From positions 51,809 through 115,808 of the forward strand of contig NZ_JBBMFT010000007.1 of NCBI RefSeq assembly GCF_040095835.1: a DNA stretch of 64,000 bases, written 5' to 3'. Positions within the stretch are counted from its first letter, which is position 1. Every line of letters starts with the position of its first letter. This DNA is from Flavonifractor hominis. Lineage in GTDB: Bacteria > Bacillota > Clostridia > Oscillospirales > Oscillospiraceae. The notes beneath the pieces were generated by a model. It searched no databases. It was not told the origin of the DNA and was given only the letters and a program-made list of their open reading frames with translations. Below are positions 17,809-26,471 of the stretch, piece after piece. A program made the position numbers and the translations under genes.

Positions 17809-18411
17809 GTGGCGAAAGACAGACAATTGACGCAGGAGCCGGAGGAGGAGCTCTCCAGCGGGGACTCCCTGAAACTGGACCTCTATTTCTGGCTGCAGGC
17901 CCTGGTGATGGCGCTGGTGACTCTGATCCTGCTGTTTACCTTTGTGGGACGGATCATCGGTGTGGACGGCAGCTCCATGTATCCCACCCTCCACGACCGG
18001 GACATGCTGCTGCTGCAGAGTGTGGGGTACACGCCCCGGCAGGGGGATGTGGTGGTGCTCACCAAGGCCTTCCGGGATGTGGACGGTCCCATCGTCAAGC
18101 GGGTCATCGCCGTGGGCGGACAGACGGTGGACATCGACTACGCTGCCGGCACCGTGAGTGTGGACGGCGAGGTGCTGGATGAGCCGTACATCAACGAGGC
18201 CATGCTTCCGCCTTCCTATGCCAACCAGACCCATATCGAAGTGCCGGAGGGTTCCATTTTTGTGATGGGCGATAACCGCAACCACTCCAGTGACAGCCGG
18301 GATGTGGCCCTGGGGGTCATTGACGAGCGGTATGTGCTGGGCCGGGCGGTGTGTGTGCTGCTGCCCTTCCAGCATTTCGGCCTGATCCCGGAGGGAGAAC
18401 AGACGGCCTGA
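17809..18411 (+). CDS. lepB: Signal peptidase I
   Basis: Removes signal peptides from Sec- and Tat-exported proteins. The 200-residue protein has one N-terminal membrane segment (about residues 29-47). The catalytic serine is Ser56 (GSSMYPTL) and the general-base lysine is Lys97 (VKRVIAVGG). The C-terminal GDNRNHSSDSR box is intact. I chose GTG at 17809, with GGAG eight bases upstream, over ATG at 17794, which has no ribosome-binding site. It follows the YhaN-like gene by 54 bases and ends at a strong terminator. Confidence 0.95.
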   Translation: MAKDRQLTQEPEEELSSGDSLKLDLYFWLQALVMALVTLILLFTFVGRIIGVDGSSMYPTLHDRDMLLLQSVGYTPRQGDVVVLTKAFRDVDGPIVKRVIAVGGQTVDIDYAAGTVSVDGEVLDEPYINEAMLPPSYANQTHIEVPEGSIFVMGDNRNHSSDSRDVALGVIDERYVLGRAVCVLLPFQHFGLIPEGEQTA

Positions 18412-18417
18412 ACGCGC

Positions 18418-18454
18418 AAAGCGGCGCGCATCCATCGGATGCGCGCCGCTTTTT
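18418..18454. terminator. Bidirectional terminator after lepB
   Basis: AAAGCGGCGCGCATCC pairs with GGATGCGCGCCGCTTTTT. It serves lepB on the plus strand and the convergent anti-sigma gene on the minus strand. Confidence 0.9.
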
Positions 18455-18459
18455 CGTGC

Positions 18460-19512
18460 TTATCCGGCGTGGACCGGCAGGACGATATCGCCCACCGTCA
18501 CGCTCTCTACTGTGCTCAGGTCCAAAATTTCATCAAAGATGCCGCCCTTCTGGCAGACCGTCTCTCCGGCTCGGGGGGAGATGCCGCCGCCGGAGTTGGA
18601 CAGGTCCAGTACGGTGCCGTCGGTTCGGGTGATGGTGATGGGCAGAGACTCAAAGTACCGGTAGGATTCTTCCCGGTCGTGGGCGCTCTGTTGGCCGTCC
18701 TGGCCGGCATGGTCCCACTGGAGCTGCTGGTGGACGGTGTAGTCCACCTGGATGGACAGGGGGGAGATGGTCACGCGGTCCAGTGTGGCGTCCATGCCGT
18801 TGAGCTGGAAGGACTGCCCCGCAGGCAGGGAGAGGGAGGCGTCCTCAAAGGCAAAGTCGAACTTGAGCTTCCAGGTCCCCGCCGCCAGCAGCTGCCTTTG
18901 GGTGTAGTTGTCGGTATAGAGGAACAGGTCCTGGAATTTGACCCGGGCGGTACCCTGGCCCAGAGGCTGATCCTGGGTCATCATCTCCACGAACTGAATC
19001 GCGTTGTCCGTCGGATCGGCGTCAAAGAACCAGCTGGCGCCGTGGCTGCCACCGGGCTGGCCCAGCTGTGTGCCCCAATCGTCGAAGGTGAGGGCCAGCC
19101 GGCCCTCAGTGGAAGAGATATCCTGGGCCAGGGGCTGGCCGTCGTCCCGGCGGATGGAGTAGAGGATGGCGTAGCTGTAGCGGTCGCCGATGATGGCGTC
19201 GGCGGTGATGGTGACGCCGCCTGAGGTGGCACTGGCGTCGATGGGCCGGCCGATGCGGTCGATGATCTCGGTTTGGGCAGGGGCGCCGCCCAGCAGGTCA
19301 GACAGAAAATCGCTGGCGGGGCGCAGCGCACCAGTGGCCCCGGCGGCCCCCACGGTGAACACCAGTGCCGCCGCCGCGGCGACCACGGCCAGGCGGCGCA
19401 CGGGGAACCGCCGGCGGGAACGGGCCGTGCCGGAGAGCAGACGGTCGGTCATAGCCTGCTTCTGTTCAGGGGTGAAGTGCAGCTGATCCATGCTGTCCCG
19501 GTAGGAACTCAT
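18460..19512 (-). CDS. DUF4179-type anti-sigma factor
   Basis: A 350-residue single-pass membrane protein. A short cytoplasmic N-terminus (about 1-38) precedes a membrane segment (RLAVVAAAAALVFTVGAAGA) and a large extracellular part of the DUF4179 kind found in Firmicutes anti-sigma proteins. It overlaps the ECF sigma gene by four bases, so the two are coupled. By family precedent the N-terminus holds the sigma factor until a surface signal is sensed. The signal is unknown; a link to the nearby lipoproteins is not supported. Confidence 0.82.
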   Translation of the reverse strand: MSSYRDSMDQLHFTPEQKQAMTDRLLSGTARSRRRFPVRRLAVVAAAAALVFTVGAAGATGALRPASDFLSDLLGGAPAQTEIIDRIGRPIDASATSGGVTITADAIIGDRYSYAILYSIRRDDGQPLAQDISSTEGRLALTFDDWGTQLGQPGGSHGASWFFDADPTDNAIQFVEMMTQDQPLGQGTARVKFQDLFLYTDNYTQRQLLAAGTWKLKFDFAFEDASLSLPAGQSFQLNGMDATLDRVTISPLSIQVDYTVHQQLQWDHAGQDGQQSAHDREESYRYFESLPITITRTDGTVLDLSNSGGGISPRAGETVCQKGGIFDEILDLSTVESVTVGDIVLPVHAG

Positions 19513-20006
19513 ACATAACCCTCGCTTTCCAGAAGTGTGCGCAGCCGGGCTCTGCCTCGACTGAGCTGGGTGGAGACGGCGGCAGGACTTTCGCCCAGCA
19601 GTTGGGCGATCTCCCGGGCCGCATAACCTTCGTAATAGTAGAGGTAGATGACCGTGCGGTACTTTGGGGGCAGCAGCTCCAGCGCGGTCAGCAGGCTGCC
19701 CTCCTCGGCCTCCGGCGCGGGTACCTGGCCCGCCGCGTCCAGCTCCACGGTGGTTTTGCGCCAGTGGCTTTTTAAAAGGTCCTTGCAGGCGTTTACCGCC
19801 GTGCGGATGATCCAGGCCTTCTCATGCTCGGCAGAGGCAAAGCTCCGGGGGTGTTCCAGCAGCTTGAGGAATACCGTCTGGCAGATGTCCTGAGCGTCCT
19901 CGGTCCGCTTTAAATAGGTGTAGCTCAGCCGCAGCACCAGATCGGAATAGCATTCCACCAGATGCTCGGCCTGGGCACGGTCCACGTTCGGTTTGATGGG
20001 ACTCAC
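19509..20006 (-). CDS. ECF-type RNA polymerase sigma factor
   Basis: A 165-residue sigma-70 family protein with only regions 2 and 4. Region 2 (about 13-80) contains YTYLKRTEDAQDICQTVFLKLL. Region 4 (about 103-160) contains LPPKYRTVIYLYYYEGYAAREIAQLL, the helix-turn-helix for the -35 element. The start is taken as GTG at 20006; its AAAGGA is very close, so the start is somewhat uncertain. Partner of the downstream DUF4179 anti-sigma factor. Such pairs often activate their own promoter; the DNA just upstream has a 12-base palindrome at 20058-20069. Confidence 0.92.
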   Translation of the reverse strand: MSPIKPNVDRAQAEHLVECYSDLVLRLSYTYLKRTEDAQDICQTVFLKLLEHPRSFASAEHEKAWIIRTAVNACKDLLKSHWRKTTVELDAAGQVPAPEAEEGSLLTALELLPPKYRTVIYLYYYEGYAAREIAQLLGESPAAVSTQLSRGRARLRTLLESEGYV

Positions 20007-20057
20007 ATCCTTTGCTTGGATTGAAAAGCGCTTTCATCTACCATACGAATGAGGGAC

Positions 20058-20069
20058 GTCAGATCTGAC
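20058..20069. promoter_or_regulatory. Palindrome upstream of the sigma factor gene
   Basis: GTCAGATCTGAC is a perfect 12-base inverted repeat, about 50 bases before the sigma gene and after the neighbouring terminator. It could be an operator or part of the promoter; no clear sigma-A promoter is visible here. Confidence 0.35.
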
Positions 20070-20078
20070 ACCGGAACA

Positions 20079-20112
20079 GAAAAAAACCGGCCCCGCCGTT
20101 GGGCGGAGCCGG
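20079..20112 (-). terminator. Terminator of the small P-loop gene
   Basis: On the minus strand CCGGCTCCGCC, loop CAAC, GGCGGGGCCGG, then TTTTTTT. Confidence 0.88.
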
Positions 20113-20130
20113 AATATGGAATCGGGCAGA

Positions 20131-20544
20131 TCAGAAGTACTTCTTCACGCCGTCGGTGGCCAGGGAGGCGTCGGCGCTGATGGTGACGGTGAACTTGATG
20201 TTGTTCTTCTCGGCGAAGCTGTTGAGCCAGTCCAGGAACTCCTCCACCGCATGGTCGGAGGGCTCGGACTTGACGATCTTGGTCAGACTGTCGATAAAGA
20301 CATGGGTGATGTCATAGTTGCCGGCGTACAGGCCGCTGATAAAGCCCTTCAGGAAGTCATAACTGCTCATATCATAATGGCTGGCTTCCACCAGGCGGAT
20401 CTTATAATGAATATCATAGGTCAGCTTGGGCCCGCGCTCGATGCAGACCACGTTGCCGTTCTCGCTGTGGACAGCGGAATTAATGAGCTCGATCATCTGC
20501 TTGGTCTTGCCGGTACCCTTGACGCCCATGATCACTCTCACCAT
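20131..20544 (-). CDS. Small P-loop ATP-binding protein
   Basis: A 137-residue protein with an N-terminal Walker A, GVKGTGKT, and a likely Walker B-like strand, THVFIDSLTKI. It resembles small stand-alone AAA/P-loop proteins common in Clostridia whose role is unknown. The ATG at 20544 (MVRVIMGVKG) has GAAGGAG nine bases upstream, which decides against in-frame starts further upstream. It is a single gene with its own terminator, between pgi and the sigma factor gene. No nuclease, helicase or kinase motif is seen. Confidence 0.72.
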   Translation of the reverse strand: MVRVIMGVKGTGKTKQMIELINSAVHSENGNVVCIERGPKLTYDIHYKIRLVEASHYDMSSYDFLKGFISGLYAGNYDITHVFIDSLTKIVKSEPSDHAVEEFLDWLNSFAEKNNIKFTVTISADASLATDGVKKYF

Positions 20545-20672
20545 AGTTATCAACTCCTTCATTGTCCGCCGGAGCTCGTCTCCGGCTTGTGCCATTATGT
20601 TATCATTTTTACCATTGGATTGCAACTGCTTTGCGTAAGTTCACCAAAAATTAACGGGAACCGGTCCGCGCG

Positions 20673-22007
20673 TTACTTCAGGCGGGCCTCCAGTTCGGCC
20701 CGGCGGTCCTCATAACCGGGCTTGCCCAGCAGGGCGTACATGTTGTTCTTATAGGCCTCCACGCCGGGCTGGTCAAAGGGATTGACCCCCAGCAGATAGC
20801 CGGACAGGCCGCAGGCGTACTCAAAGAAGTAGATGAGCGCGCCCACGCTCTTGGCGTCCCGGCCGGGGACGGTGACCGTCAGGTTGGGTACGCCGCCGTC
20901 CACATGGGCCAACAGGGTACCCCGCATGGCTTGCTCGGCCACGAAGGACAGGTCCTTGCCTGCCAGGAAGTTGAGCCCGTCCACATTGTCCGGGTCGTGG
21001 GGGATGGTGACGCTGCCATGGCTCTTGGCGAAGCGCACCACCGTCTCCAGCATGAGGCGCTCGCCCTGTTGGATGTACTGGCCCATGGAGTGCAGATCGG
21101 CGGTGAACTCCACGCTGGCGGGGAAGAGTCCCTTGTGCTCCTTGCCCTCACTCTCGCCGAAGAGCTGCTTCCACCACTCGCCGAAGAAGCGGAAGGAGGG
21201 CTCATACCCGGCCAGGATCTCTACCTTGCGCCCGGTGGTGTACAGCGCGTGACGGGCGGCGGCGTACTGCCAGGCGGGGTTGTCGGTGCCCGAGATGGAG
21301 AGAGCCTCCATGGCTTCCTGGGCGCCTTCCATCAGGGCGTTGAGGTCCACCCCGGCGCAGGCAATGGGCAGCAGGCCCACGGCGGTGAGCACGCTGTAGC
21401 GTCCGCCCACGGCGTCGGGCACCACGAACTCCTCGTACCCCTCGGCGTCGGCCAGCCCCTTCAGGGCGCCCTTATGGGCGTCGGTGGTGGCGTAGATGCG
21501 CTTGCGGGCCTCCTGCTTGCCGTACTTCTCCTCCAGCAGGGCCTTGAAGATGCGGAAAGCCACAGCGGGCTCGGTGGTGGTGCCCGACTTGGAGATGACG
21601 TTGATGGACCAGTCTTTATCCTTGATGAGGTCGATGATCTCCAGCATGGCGTCGGAGGACAGGCCGTTGCCGGCGAAGTAAATGGCGGGGCCATCCTTGT
21701 GGGTCAGGTTGAAATTGGGAGAGTTGAGCAGCTCCACCACAGCGCGGGCGCCCAGATAGGAGCCGCCGATGCCGATGACCACCAGGGCCTGGGAGTTGCT
21801 GCGGATGCGCTGGGCCGCGGCCTGGATGCGGGCGAACTCCTCTTTGTCATAGTCGCGGGGCAGATGGACCCAGCCGGTGTAGTCGCCGCCGGGACCGTTG
21901 CCCTCTTCCAGCATGACACGGGCCTGTTCCAGCGCGGCGGTGCGGCCGGAGAGCCAGTCGGGGGGCAGGAAGGAGGCTGCGTGGGAGACGTCGAATTGAA
22001 TCAGCAT
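20673..22007 (-). CDS. pgi: Glucose-6-phosphate isomerase
   Basis: Interconverts glucose-6-phosphate and fructose-6-phosphate in glycolysis. The 444-residue protein matches the shorter Firmicutes form. Signatures: GIGGSYLGARAV (phosphate loop), SKSGTTTEPAVAFR, and QYIQQGERLMLETV near the second family motif. Length and motifs are intact. AAGGAGTGACCTTCC precedes the ATG. It stands alone, 129 bases from the small P-loop gene. Confidence 0.97.
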   Translation of the reverse strand: MLIQFDVSHAASFLPPDWLSGRTAALEQARVMLEEGNGPGGDYTGWVHLPRDYDKEEFARIQAAAQRIRSNSQALVVIGIGGSYLGARAVVELLNSPNFNLTHKDGPAIYFAGNGLSSDAMLEIIDLIKDKDWSINVISKSGTTTEPAVAFRIFKALLEEKYGKQEARKRIYATTDAHKGALKGLADAEGYEEFVVPDAVGGRYSVLTAVGLLPIACAGVDLNALMEGAQEAMEALSISGTDNPAWQYAAARHALYTTGRKVEILAGYEPSFRFFGEWWKQLFGESEGKEHKGLFPASVEFTADLHSMGQYIQQGERLMLETVVRFAKSHGSVTIPHDPDNVDGLNFLAGKDLSFVAEQAMRGTLLAHVDGGVPNLTVTVPGRDAKSVGALIYFFEYACGLSGYLLGVNPFDQPGVEAYKNNMYALLGKPGYEDRRAELEARLK

Positions 22008-22099
22008 GGAAGGTCACTCCTTACAAACACGTGTGTTCTCTCTGCTGGGTCTATCATACACCGACTTGTCCTCTTTTTCCAGAGAAAAAAGGAGAATTT

Positions 22100-24070
22100 T
22101 TACAATGTAAGGGGGAATACCTCTACAGTGTTGTCATTAAGGGTGGTAGCCGCGCCCAGGTCGGACAGCCGGGCGTGGGTCAGGGCATTGACGGTGTCCC
22201 GGCCCGGATAGACCCCCTCGGCCACCACCGTGCCCGGGACCACGGCCCGGTCCAGGGCCACGGTGAAGCGCACCCGGCCCAGCTCATTGACGCACAGAGC
22301 CACATCCCCGTGGGCCAGTCCCCGCCGGGCGGCGTCGTCGGCGTTCATGCGCAGGGTCATGGGTCCCCGGGCCTGTTCCAGGGCCGGCACCTCATTGAAC
22401 GAGGAATTGAGGGTGTGCACCGCCGGCGCGCACACCAGGCGCAGCGCCTCCGGCCCGCCGTGGGGGGGATACCAGGTGATGGGGGCGGGGTCGGCCAGGT
22501 GGATCTTGCCGTCCTCCGTCTCCACGGGCAGGGGGAAGGGCGTCTCCAGTACCACCGGCTCTCCCGCCAGTACCTGTGCCTTCTGTTCGCCGGTCAGCCA
22601 GCGGCTGCGCTCCACCATCTCCCGGCACAGCTCCCCCACGCTGCGGCCAAAGTGGGGATCGTCCAGCCCCATGGCCCGGGCCAGCAGGGAAAAGACCTGC
22701 CAGTTGCCCTTTACCTCTCCCGGCGGGTCTGTCACAGGCTTTACATACTGGATCTGCCGGTAGCCGTAGGGGGTATACAGGTCCTCGGTCTCCACCATGT
22801 AGGGGGCGGGGAGGATGAGGTCGGCGTACCGGGCGGTGTCGGTCATGTACCGCTCGTGGACCACGGTGAACAGGTCCTCACGCCCCAGACCGCGGAGCAC
22901 CGCATTCTGGTCTGAGGTCACCGCCGCCGGGTTGGCATGGTAGACATACAGGCTGTGGATGGGAGTCCTGACCCCCTCTCCCGCCAGGGCGGGGCCCAGC
23001 TGGTTGATGTTCACCGTCTGGGTCTCGGGCCGGGCCAGATGGGGCAGTTTCACCAGGGATTTGTCCACCAGACTGGGGGAGGAGCACACCCCGTAGGTGC
23101 CGCCGCCCCGCTTGGCCCAGGCGCCCACCGCCGCGGGGAGGGCGGCGATGGCCCGGGTGGCCTCGCCTCCGTTGCCGCTGCGGGAGAAGCCGCTGCCCAG
23201 CACGATGCAGGGGGCCTGGGCCGCTCCATAGGCCCGGGCCAGGGCCCGAACGGTCTCCGGCGCCAGACCGGTGACGGCCTGGGTCTGTTCCGGCGTCCAG
23301 CGCTCCAGAGTGGCTTTGAGGGCGTCCCAGCCGGTGGTATGGGCGGAGAGATACGCCTCGTCTGTGAGACCCTCGGCCTGGAGTACCTGGAGCATGGACA
23401 GGGCCAGGGCCCCATCGCTGCCGGGGCGGACCAGGATGCTCCGGTCGGCCAGGGCGGCGGAGGGCGTCTCATATACGTCGATGAGGATGACCTGCGCGCC
23501 CCTGGCCTTGGCCCGTCGCACGATGGGGACCAGGTGGGCCCGGGTGGCGGGCAGGTTGGAGCTCCACAGCAGAATGAGGTCGCTGTGCTCTACATCCCAG
23601 GGGGACAGGTCGCAGGAGTCCCCCATCACGCTCTGCCAACCGGCGGATTTGCCCGAGCTGCACAGGGTGCGGGTCAGTTCGCTGGCACCCAGGGCCCGGA
23701 AGAAGCCCTCGCCGCAGTTGCGGTGGACCGCCCCCATGGTGCCGGCGTAGGAGTAGGGCAGGATGGTTTCAGGGCCGTATTGGGCGATGAGCTCCTTCCA
23801 GCGGCCGGCGATCTCCTCCACCGCCTGGGTCCAGGAGATGGGGACAAATTGACCGGAGCCCTTGGGACCGGTGCGGCGCAGGGGGGTGAGGATGCGGTGG
23901 GGACTGCGGAGGGCCGAGGGCAGATTCCGCAGCTTGGCGCACACCCAGCCATCGGTGTAGGGGTTGGCAGGGTCGCCGGTGATGGCGGTGACGGCCGCCC
24001 CGTCGGTCTCCACCAGGAGGGAGCAGCCCTCCGGGCAGTCGTAGGGGCAGGCGGAACGACAGGTGGGCAT
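22100..24070 (-). CDS. Molybdopterin-dependent oxidoreductase
   Basis: A 656-residue catalytic subunit of the DMSO reductase/formate dehydrogenase superfamily. The N-terminus has a 4Fe-4S site at Cys8, Cys12, Cys16 and Cys44 (SACPYDCPEGC and GWVCAK). Molybdopterin-binding and C-terminal dinucleotide-binding domains follow. No in-frame TGA is present, so no selenocysteine. Substrate cannot be told: no partner subunit, iron-sulfur protein or chaperone gene lies nearby, and there is no Tat signal, so it should be cytoplasmic. Such stand-alone proteins in Firmicutes are often left unnamed. AGGAGGAATCC precedes the ATG. Confidence 0.85.
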   Translation of the reverse strand: MPTCRSACPYDCPEGCSLLVETDGAAVTAITGDPANPYTDGWVCAKLRNLPSALRSPHRILTPLRRTGPKGSGQFVPISWTQAVEEIAGRWKELIAQYGPETILPYSYAGTMGAVHRNCGEGFFRALGASELTRTLCSSGKSAGWQSVMGDSCDLSPWDVEHSDLILLWSSNLPATRAHLVPIVRRAKARGAQVILIDVYETPSAALADRSILVRPGSDGALALSMLQVLQAEGLTDEAYLSAHTTGWDALKATLERWTPEQTQAVTGLAPETVRALARAYGAAQAPCIVLGSGFSRSGNGGEATRAIAALPAAVGAWAKRGGGTYGVCSSPSLVDKSLVKLPHLARPETQTVNINQLGPALAGEGVRTPIHSLYVYHANPAAVTSDQNAVLRGLGREDLFTVVHERYMTDTARYADLILPAPYMVETEDLYTPYGYRQIQYVKPVTDPPGEVKGNWQVFSLLARAMGLDDPHFGRSVGELCREMVERSRWLTGEQKAQVLAGEPVVLETPFPLPVETEDGKIHLADPAPITWYPPHGGPEALRLVCAPAVHTLNSSFNEVPALEQARGPMTLRMNADDAARRGLAHGDVALCVNELGRVRFTVALDRAVVPGTVVAEGVYPGRDTVNALTHARLSDLGAATTLNDNTVEVFPLTL

Positions 24071-24089
24071 GAAAGGATTCCTCCTTTGG

Positions 24090-24116
24090 AAAAAGGCCGC
24101 CCGTAGGCGGCCTTTT
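24090..24116 (-). terminator. Terminator of the HD/ACT/DUF711 operon
   Basis: On the minus strand AAGGCCGCC, loop TACG, GGCGGCCTTTTT. It lies just after the DUF711 gene and before the molybdopterin enzyme. Confidence 0.85.
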
Positions 24117-24130
24117 CAAGATGGGATGAT

Positions 24131-25495
24131 TTAGTTCTTCAAGCTCTGCATAGGAGCGGGGATGCGGCCGCCGCGGGCGATGAAGGCGTCGCTCTTCTCG
24201 GGGTGGACGGGCATCACCGGGGCCGAGCCCAGCAGGCCGCCGAACTCCACCGTGTCCCCCACCACCTTGCCGGGGGCGGGGATGAGGCGCACGGCGGTGG
24301 TCTTGGAGTTGACCATGCCGATGGCAGCCTCGTCGGCGATGATGGCCGAGAGGGTGGAGGCGGAGGTATCACCGGGCACGGCGATCATGTCCAGGCCCAC
24401 CGAGCACACGCAGGTCATGGCCTCCAGCTTGTCCAGGTGGAGGGTGCCCGAGCGGGCGGCGGCGATCATGCCCTCGTCTTCACTGACGGGGATGAAGGCG
24501 CCGGACAGGCCGCCCACGTGGGAGGAGGCCATGACGCCGCCCTTCTTCACCGCGTCGTTGAGCAGGGCCAGGGCAGCGGTGGTGCCGTGGGTGCCGCAGG
24601 TCTCCAGACCCATCTCCTCCAGAATCCGGGCCACGGAGTCCCCAATGGCGGGGGTGGGGGCCAGGGACAGGTCCACGATGCCAAAGGGGACGCCCAGACG
24701 GCGGCTGGCCTCCTGGGCCACCAGCTGGCCCATGCGGGTCACCCGGAAAGCGGTCTTTTTGATGGTCTCGGCCACCACGTCGAAGGGCATGCCCTTCACT
24801 TCCTTCAGGGCATGGTGAACCACGCCGGGGCCGGACACGCCCACGTTGATGATGCAGTCCGGCTCGCCCACGCCGTGGAAGGCGCCGGCCATAAAGGGGT
24901 TGTCCTCCACCGCGTTGCAGAACACCACCAGCTTGGCGCAGCCGAAGCCGCCCCGGTCGGCGGTGCGCTCGGCGCACTCTTTGATGATGCGGCCCATGAC
25001 GCCCACGGCGTTCATGTTGATACCCGCCCGGGTGGAGCCCACATTGACCGAGGAGCAGACGTAGTCGGTGATGGCCAGCGCCTCGGGGATGGAGGAGATG
25101 AGCTTGCGGTCGGCGGGGGTGGCGCCCTTCTGCACCAGGGCAGAGAAACCACCGATGAAGTTGACGCCGGTGGCCTTGGCGGCGTTGTCCATGGCCACGG
25201 CAAAGGGAACGTAATTGTCGGTCTCCGACGCGCCGGCCACCAGAGCCATGGGGGTGACCGAGATGCGCTTGTTGACGATGGGAATGCCGAACTCCCGCTC
25301 AATGGCTTCGCCGGTGGCCACCAGGCGCTCAGCCTTGCGGGTGATCTTGTCGTAGATCTTCTGGCAGGCGGCCTTGGGATCGGGATGGGCGCAGTCCAGC
25401 AGCGAAATGCCCATGGTGATGGTGCGCACGTCCAGGTGCTGCTGGTCAATCATATGTATGGTGTCTAAAATCTCATTGGTATTGATCATGTGCAT
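24131..25495 (-). CDS. PFL-family (UPF0210/DUF711) protein
   Basis: A 454-residue protein of the UPF0210/DUF711 family, structurally related to the pyruvate formate-lyase/ribonucleotide reductase barrel but without a glycyl-radical motif. Conserved blocks such as ETDNYVPFAVAMDNAAKATG, GSTRAGINMNAVGVMG and GVSGPGVVHHAL are present. The reaction is unknown. It follows an ACT-domain gene by six bases, the fixed partner of this family in many bacteria, which suggests amino-acid-responsive control. Two starts are possible (25495 and, two codons on, 25489); the second has better ribosome-site spacing. Confidence 0.9.
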   Translation of the reverse strand: MHMINTNEILDTIHMIDQQHLDVRTITMGISLLDCAHPDPKAACQKIYDKITRKAERLVATGEAIEREFGIPIVNKRISVTPMALVAGASETDNYVPFAVAMDNAAKATGVNFIGGFSALVQKGATPADRKLISSIPEALAITDYVCSSVNVGSTRAGINMNAVGVMGRIIKECAERTADRGGFGCAKLVVFCNAVEDNPFMAGAFHGVGEPDCIINVGVSGPGVVHHALKEVKGMPFDVVAETIKKTAFRVTRMGQLVAQEASRRLGVPFGIVDLSLAPTPAIGDSVARILEEMGLETCGTHGTTAALALLNDAVKKGGVMASSHVGGLSGAFIPVSEDEGMIAAARSGTLHLDKLEAMTCVCSVGLDMIAVPGDTSASTLSAIIADEAAIGMVNSKTTAVRLIPAPGKVVGDTVEFGGLLGSAPVMPVHPEKSDAFIARGGRIPAPMQSLKN

Positions 25496-25501
25496 TCACC
25501 C

Positions 25502-25771
25502 TCAAATCCTGTGCATAGCGTGGAAGATATCCTCCCGCTGGGCATGAATGTCCAGGCAGCGGTCCTTGCCCTCCTGCTCCAGCAGAGCGGCCAGGTCGGC
25601 AAAGGGGATATCGCAGTTGCCCGCGTCTACCAGCATGACCATGGTAAAGTCCTCCTGCAGGATGGTCTGGCTGATGTCCAGAATGTTGACGTTGTGCTGG
25701 GCCAGCAGGGCACAGACCATGGACATGATGCCCACCCGGTCCTTGCCCAGGACAGTAACGATTGCTCTCAT
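25502..25771 (-). CDS. ACT-domain protein (UPF0237)
   Basis: An 89-residue single ACT domain (VTVLGKDRVGIMSMVCALLAQHNVNILDISQTI). ACT domains bind amino acids or related small ligands and regulate partners. This family nearly always sits directly before a UPF0210 gene, as here, so a two-protein complex is likely. AAGGAGAATCTGTC precedes the ATG. It follows the HD-domain gene by 38 bases on the same strand. Confidence 0.92.
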   Translation of the reverse strand: MRAIVTVLGKDRVGIMSMVCALLAQHNVNILDISQTILQEDFTMVMLVDAGNCDIPFADLAALLEQEGKDRCLDIHAQREDIFHAMHRI

Positions 25772-25809
25772 GACAGATTCTCCTTTATTTTTCTTTCGGG
25801 GGTACGGCT

Positions 25810-26394
25810 TTATTGCAGCTCATCCAGAGTCAATTGGAAGGCGGGCAGGAAGTGCTCCAGAAAATAATCCACCTCGGGCAGCCCCATCTGTGTCAGTGCC
25901 TCCAGGGTCTGTTCCGCCGCCTGCTTGAATTCCGCGTTGCCCGCCTTGAGCTCTTCCAGACATTTGAGGTGGGCTGAGAGTTTGTCAGCCGCCTTCACCA
26001 GCGCCCGGGTGCCGGGATCATATTCCTCCAGCAGCAGGGGAGAGAAGGCGGGACGCAGCGCCTCGGGCAGCATGCCGAGCAGCTTGCGGGCCGCCACGGC
26101 CTCCACCTGCTTGTAGGCGTCCCGGATCTCCGGATTGTCGTATTTTACAGGGGTGGGCAGATCGCCTGTCAGGATCTCCGGCGCATCGTGGTAGAGAGCG
26201 GCCGCGGCTGCCAGGCCGGGATCAGCCTGCCCGCCCAGCACATCCCGACGGATGACGGCCAGGGCATGGGCCAGCACCGCCACCATGTGGGAGTGTTCCT
26301 GGATGTTCTCCTCCACGGTGTTGCGCATCAGTCCCCAGCGGTCGATGTACCGCATCCGGGACAGATAGGCAAAGAAATACTCCTGGTGCGCCAT
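25810..26394 (-). CDS. YfbR-like HD-domain 5'-deoxynucleotidase
   Basis: A 194-residue HD-superfamily hydrolase. The metal-binding residues are visible as HSHMVAVLAHAL, the HD of LYHDAPEILTGDLPTPVKY, and a distal D in KAADKLSAHLKC. The motif EILTGDLPTPVKY is typical of YfbR, which removes phosphate from deoxynucleoside 5'-monophosphates. I chose the ATG at 26394 behind GAGGGAGGGGATACC; an in-frame start eight codons earlier lies on that ribosome site. First gene of the operon with the ACT and DUF711 genes. Confidence 0.88.
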   Translation of the reverse strand: MAHQEYFFAYLSRMRYIDRWGLMRNTVEENIQEHSHMVAVLAHALAVIRRDVLGGQADPGLAAAAALYHDAPEILTGDLPTPVKYDNPEIRDAYKQVEAVAARKLLGMLPEALRPAFSPLLLEEYDPGTRALVKAADKLSAHLKCLEELKAGNAEFKQAAEQTLEALTQMGLPEVDYFLEHFLPAFQLTLDELQ

Positions 26395-26421
26395 GGTATC
26401 CCCTCCCTCAAAAAACAAATT

Positions 26422-26451
26422 ATTTTACCATGAATATAGTGCGCTTGTAAA
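26422..26451 (-). promoter_or_regulatory. Probable promoter of the HD/ACT/DUF711 operon
   Basis: Minus strand: TTTACA, an 18-base spacer, TAAAAT, directly after the flippase gene. Confidence 0.5.
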
Positions 26452-26471
26452 CGGGGAGGGGCGAAAAAACG

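Noticed and set aside
15340..18435. Minus-strand frame of 1031 codons
   Set aside because: Antisense to the SbcD/YhaN-like genes and lepB; an effect of high GC content.
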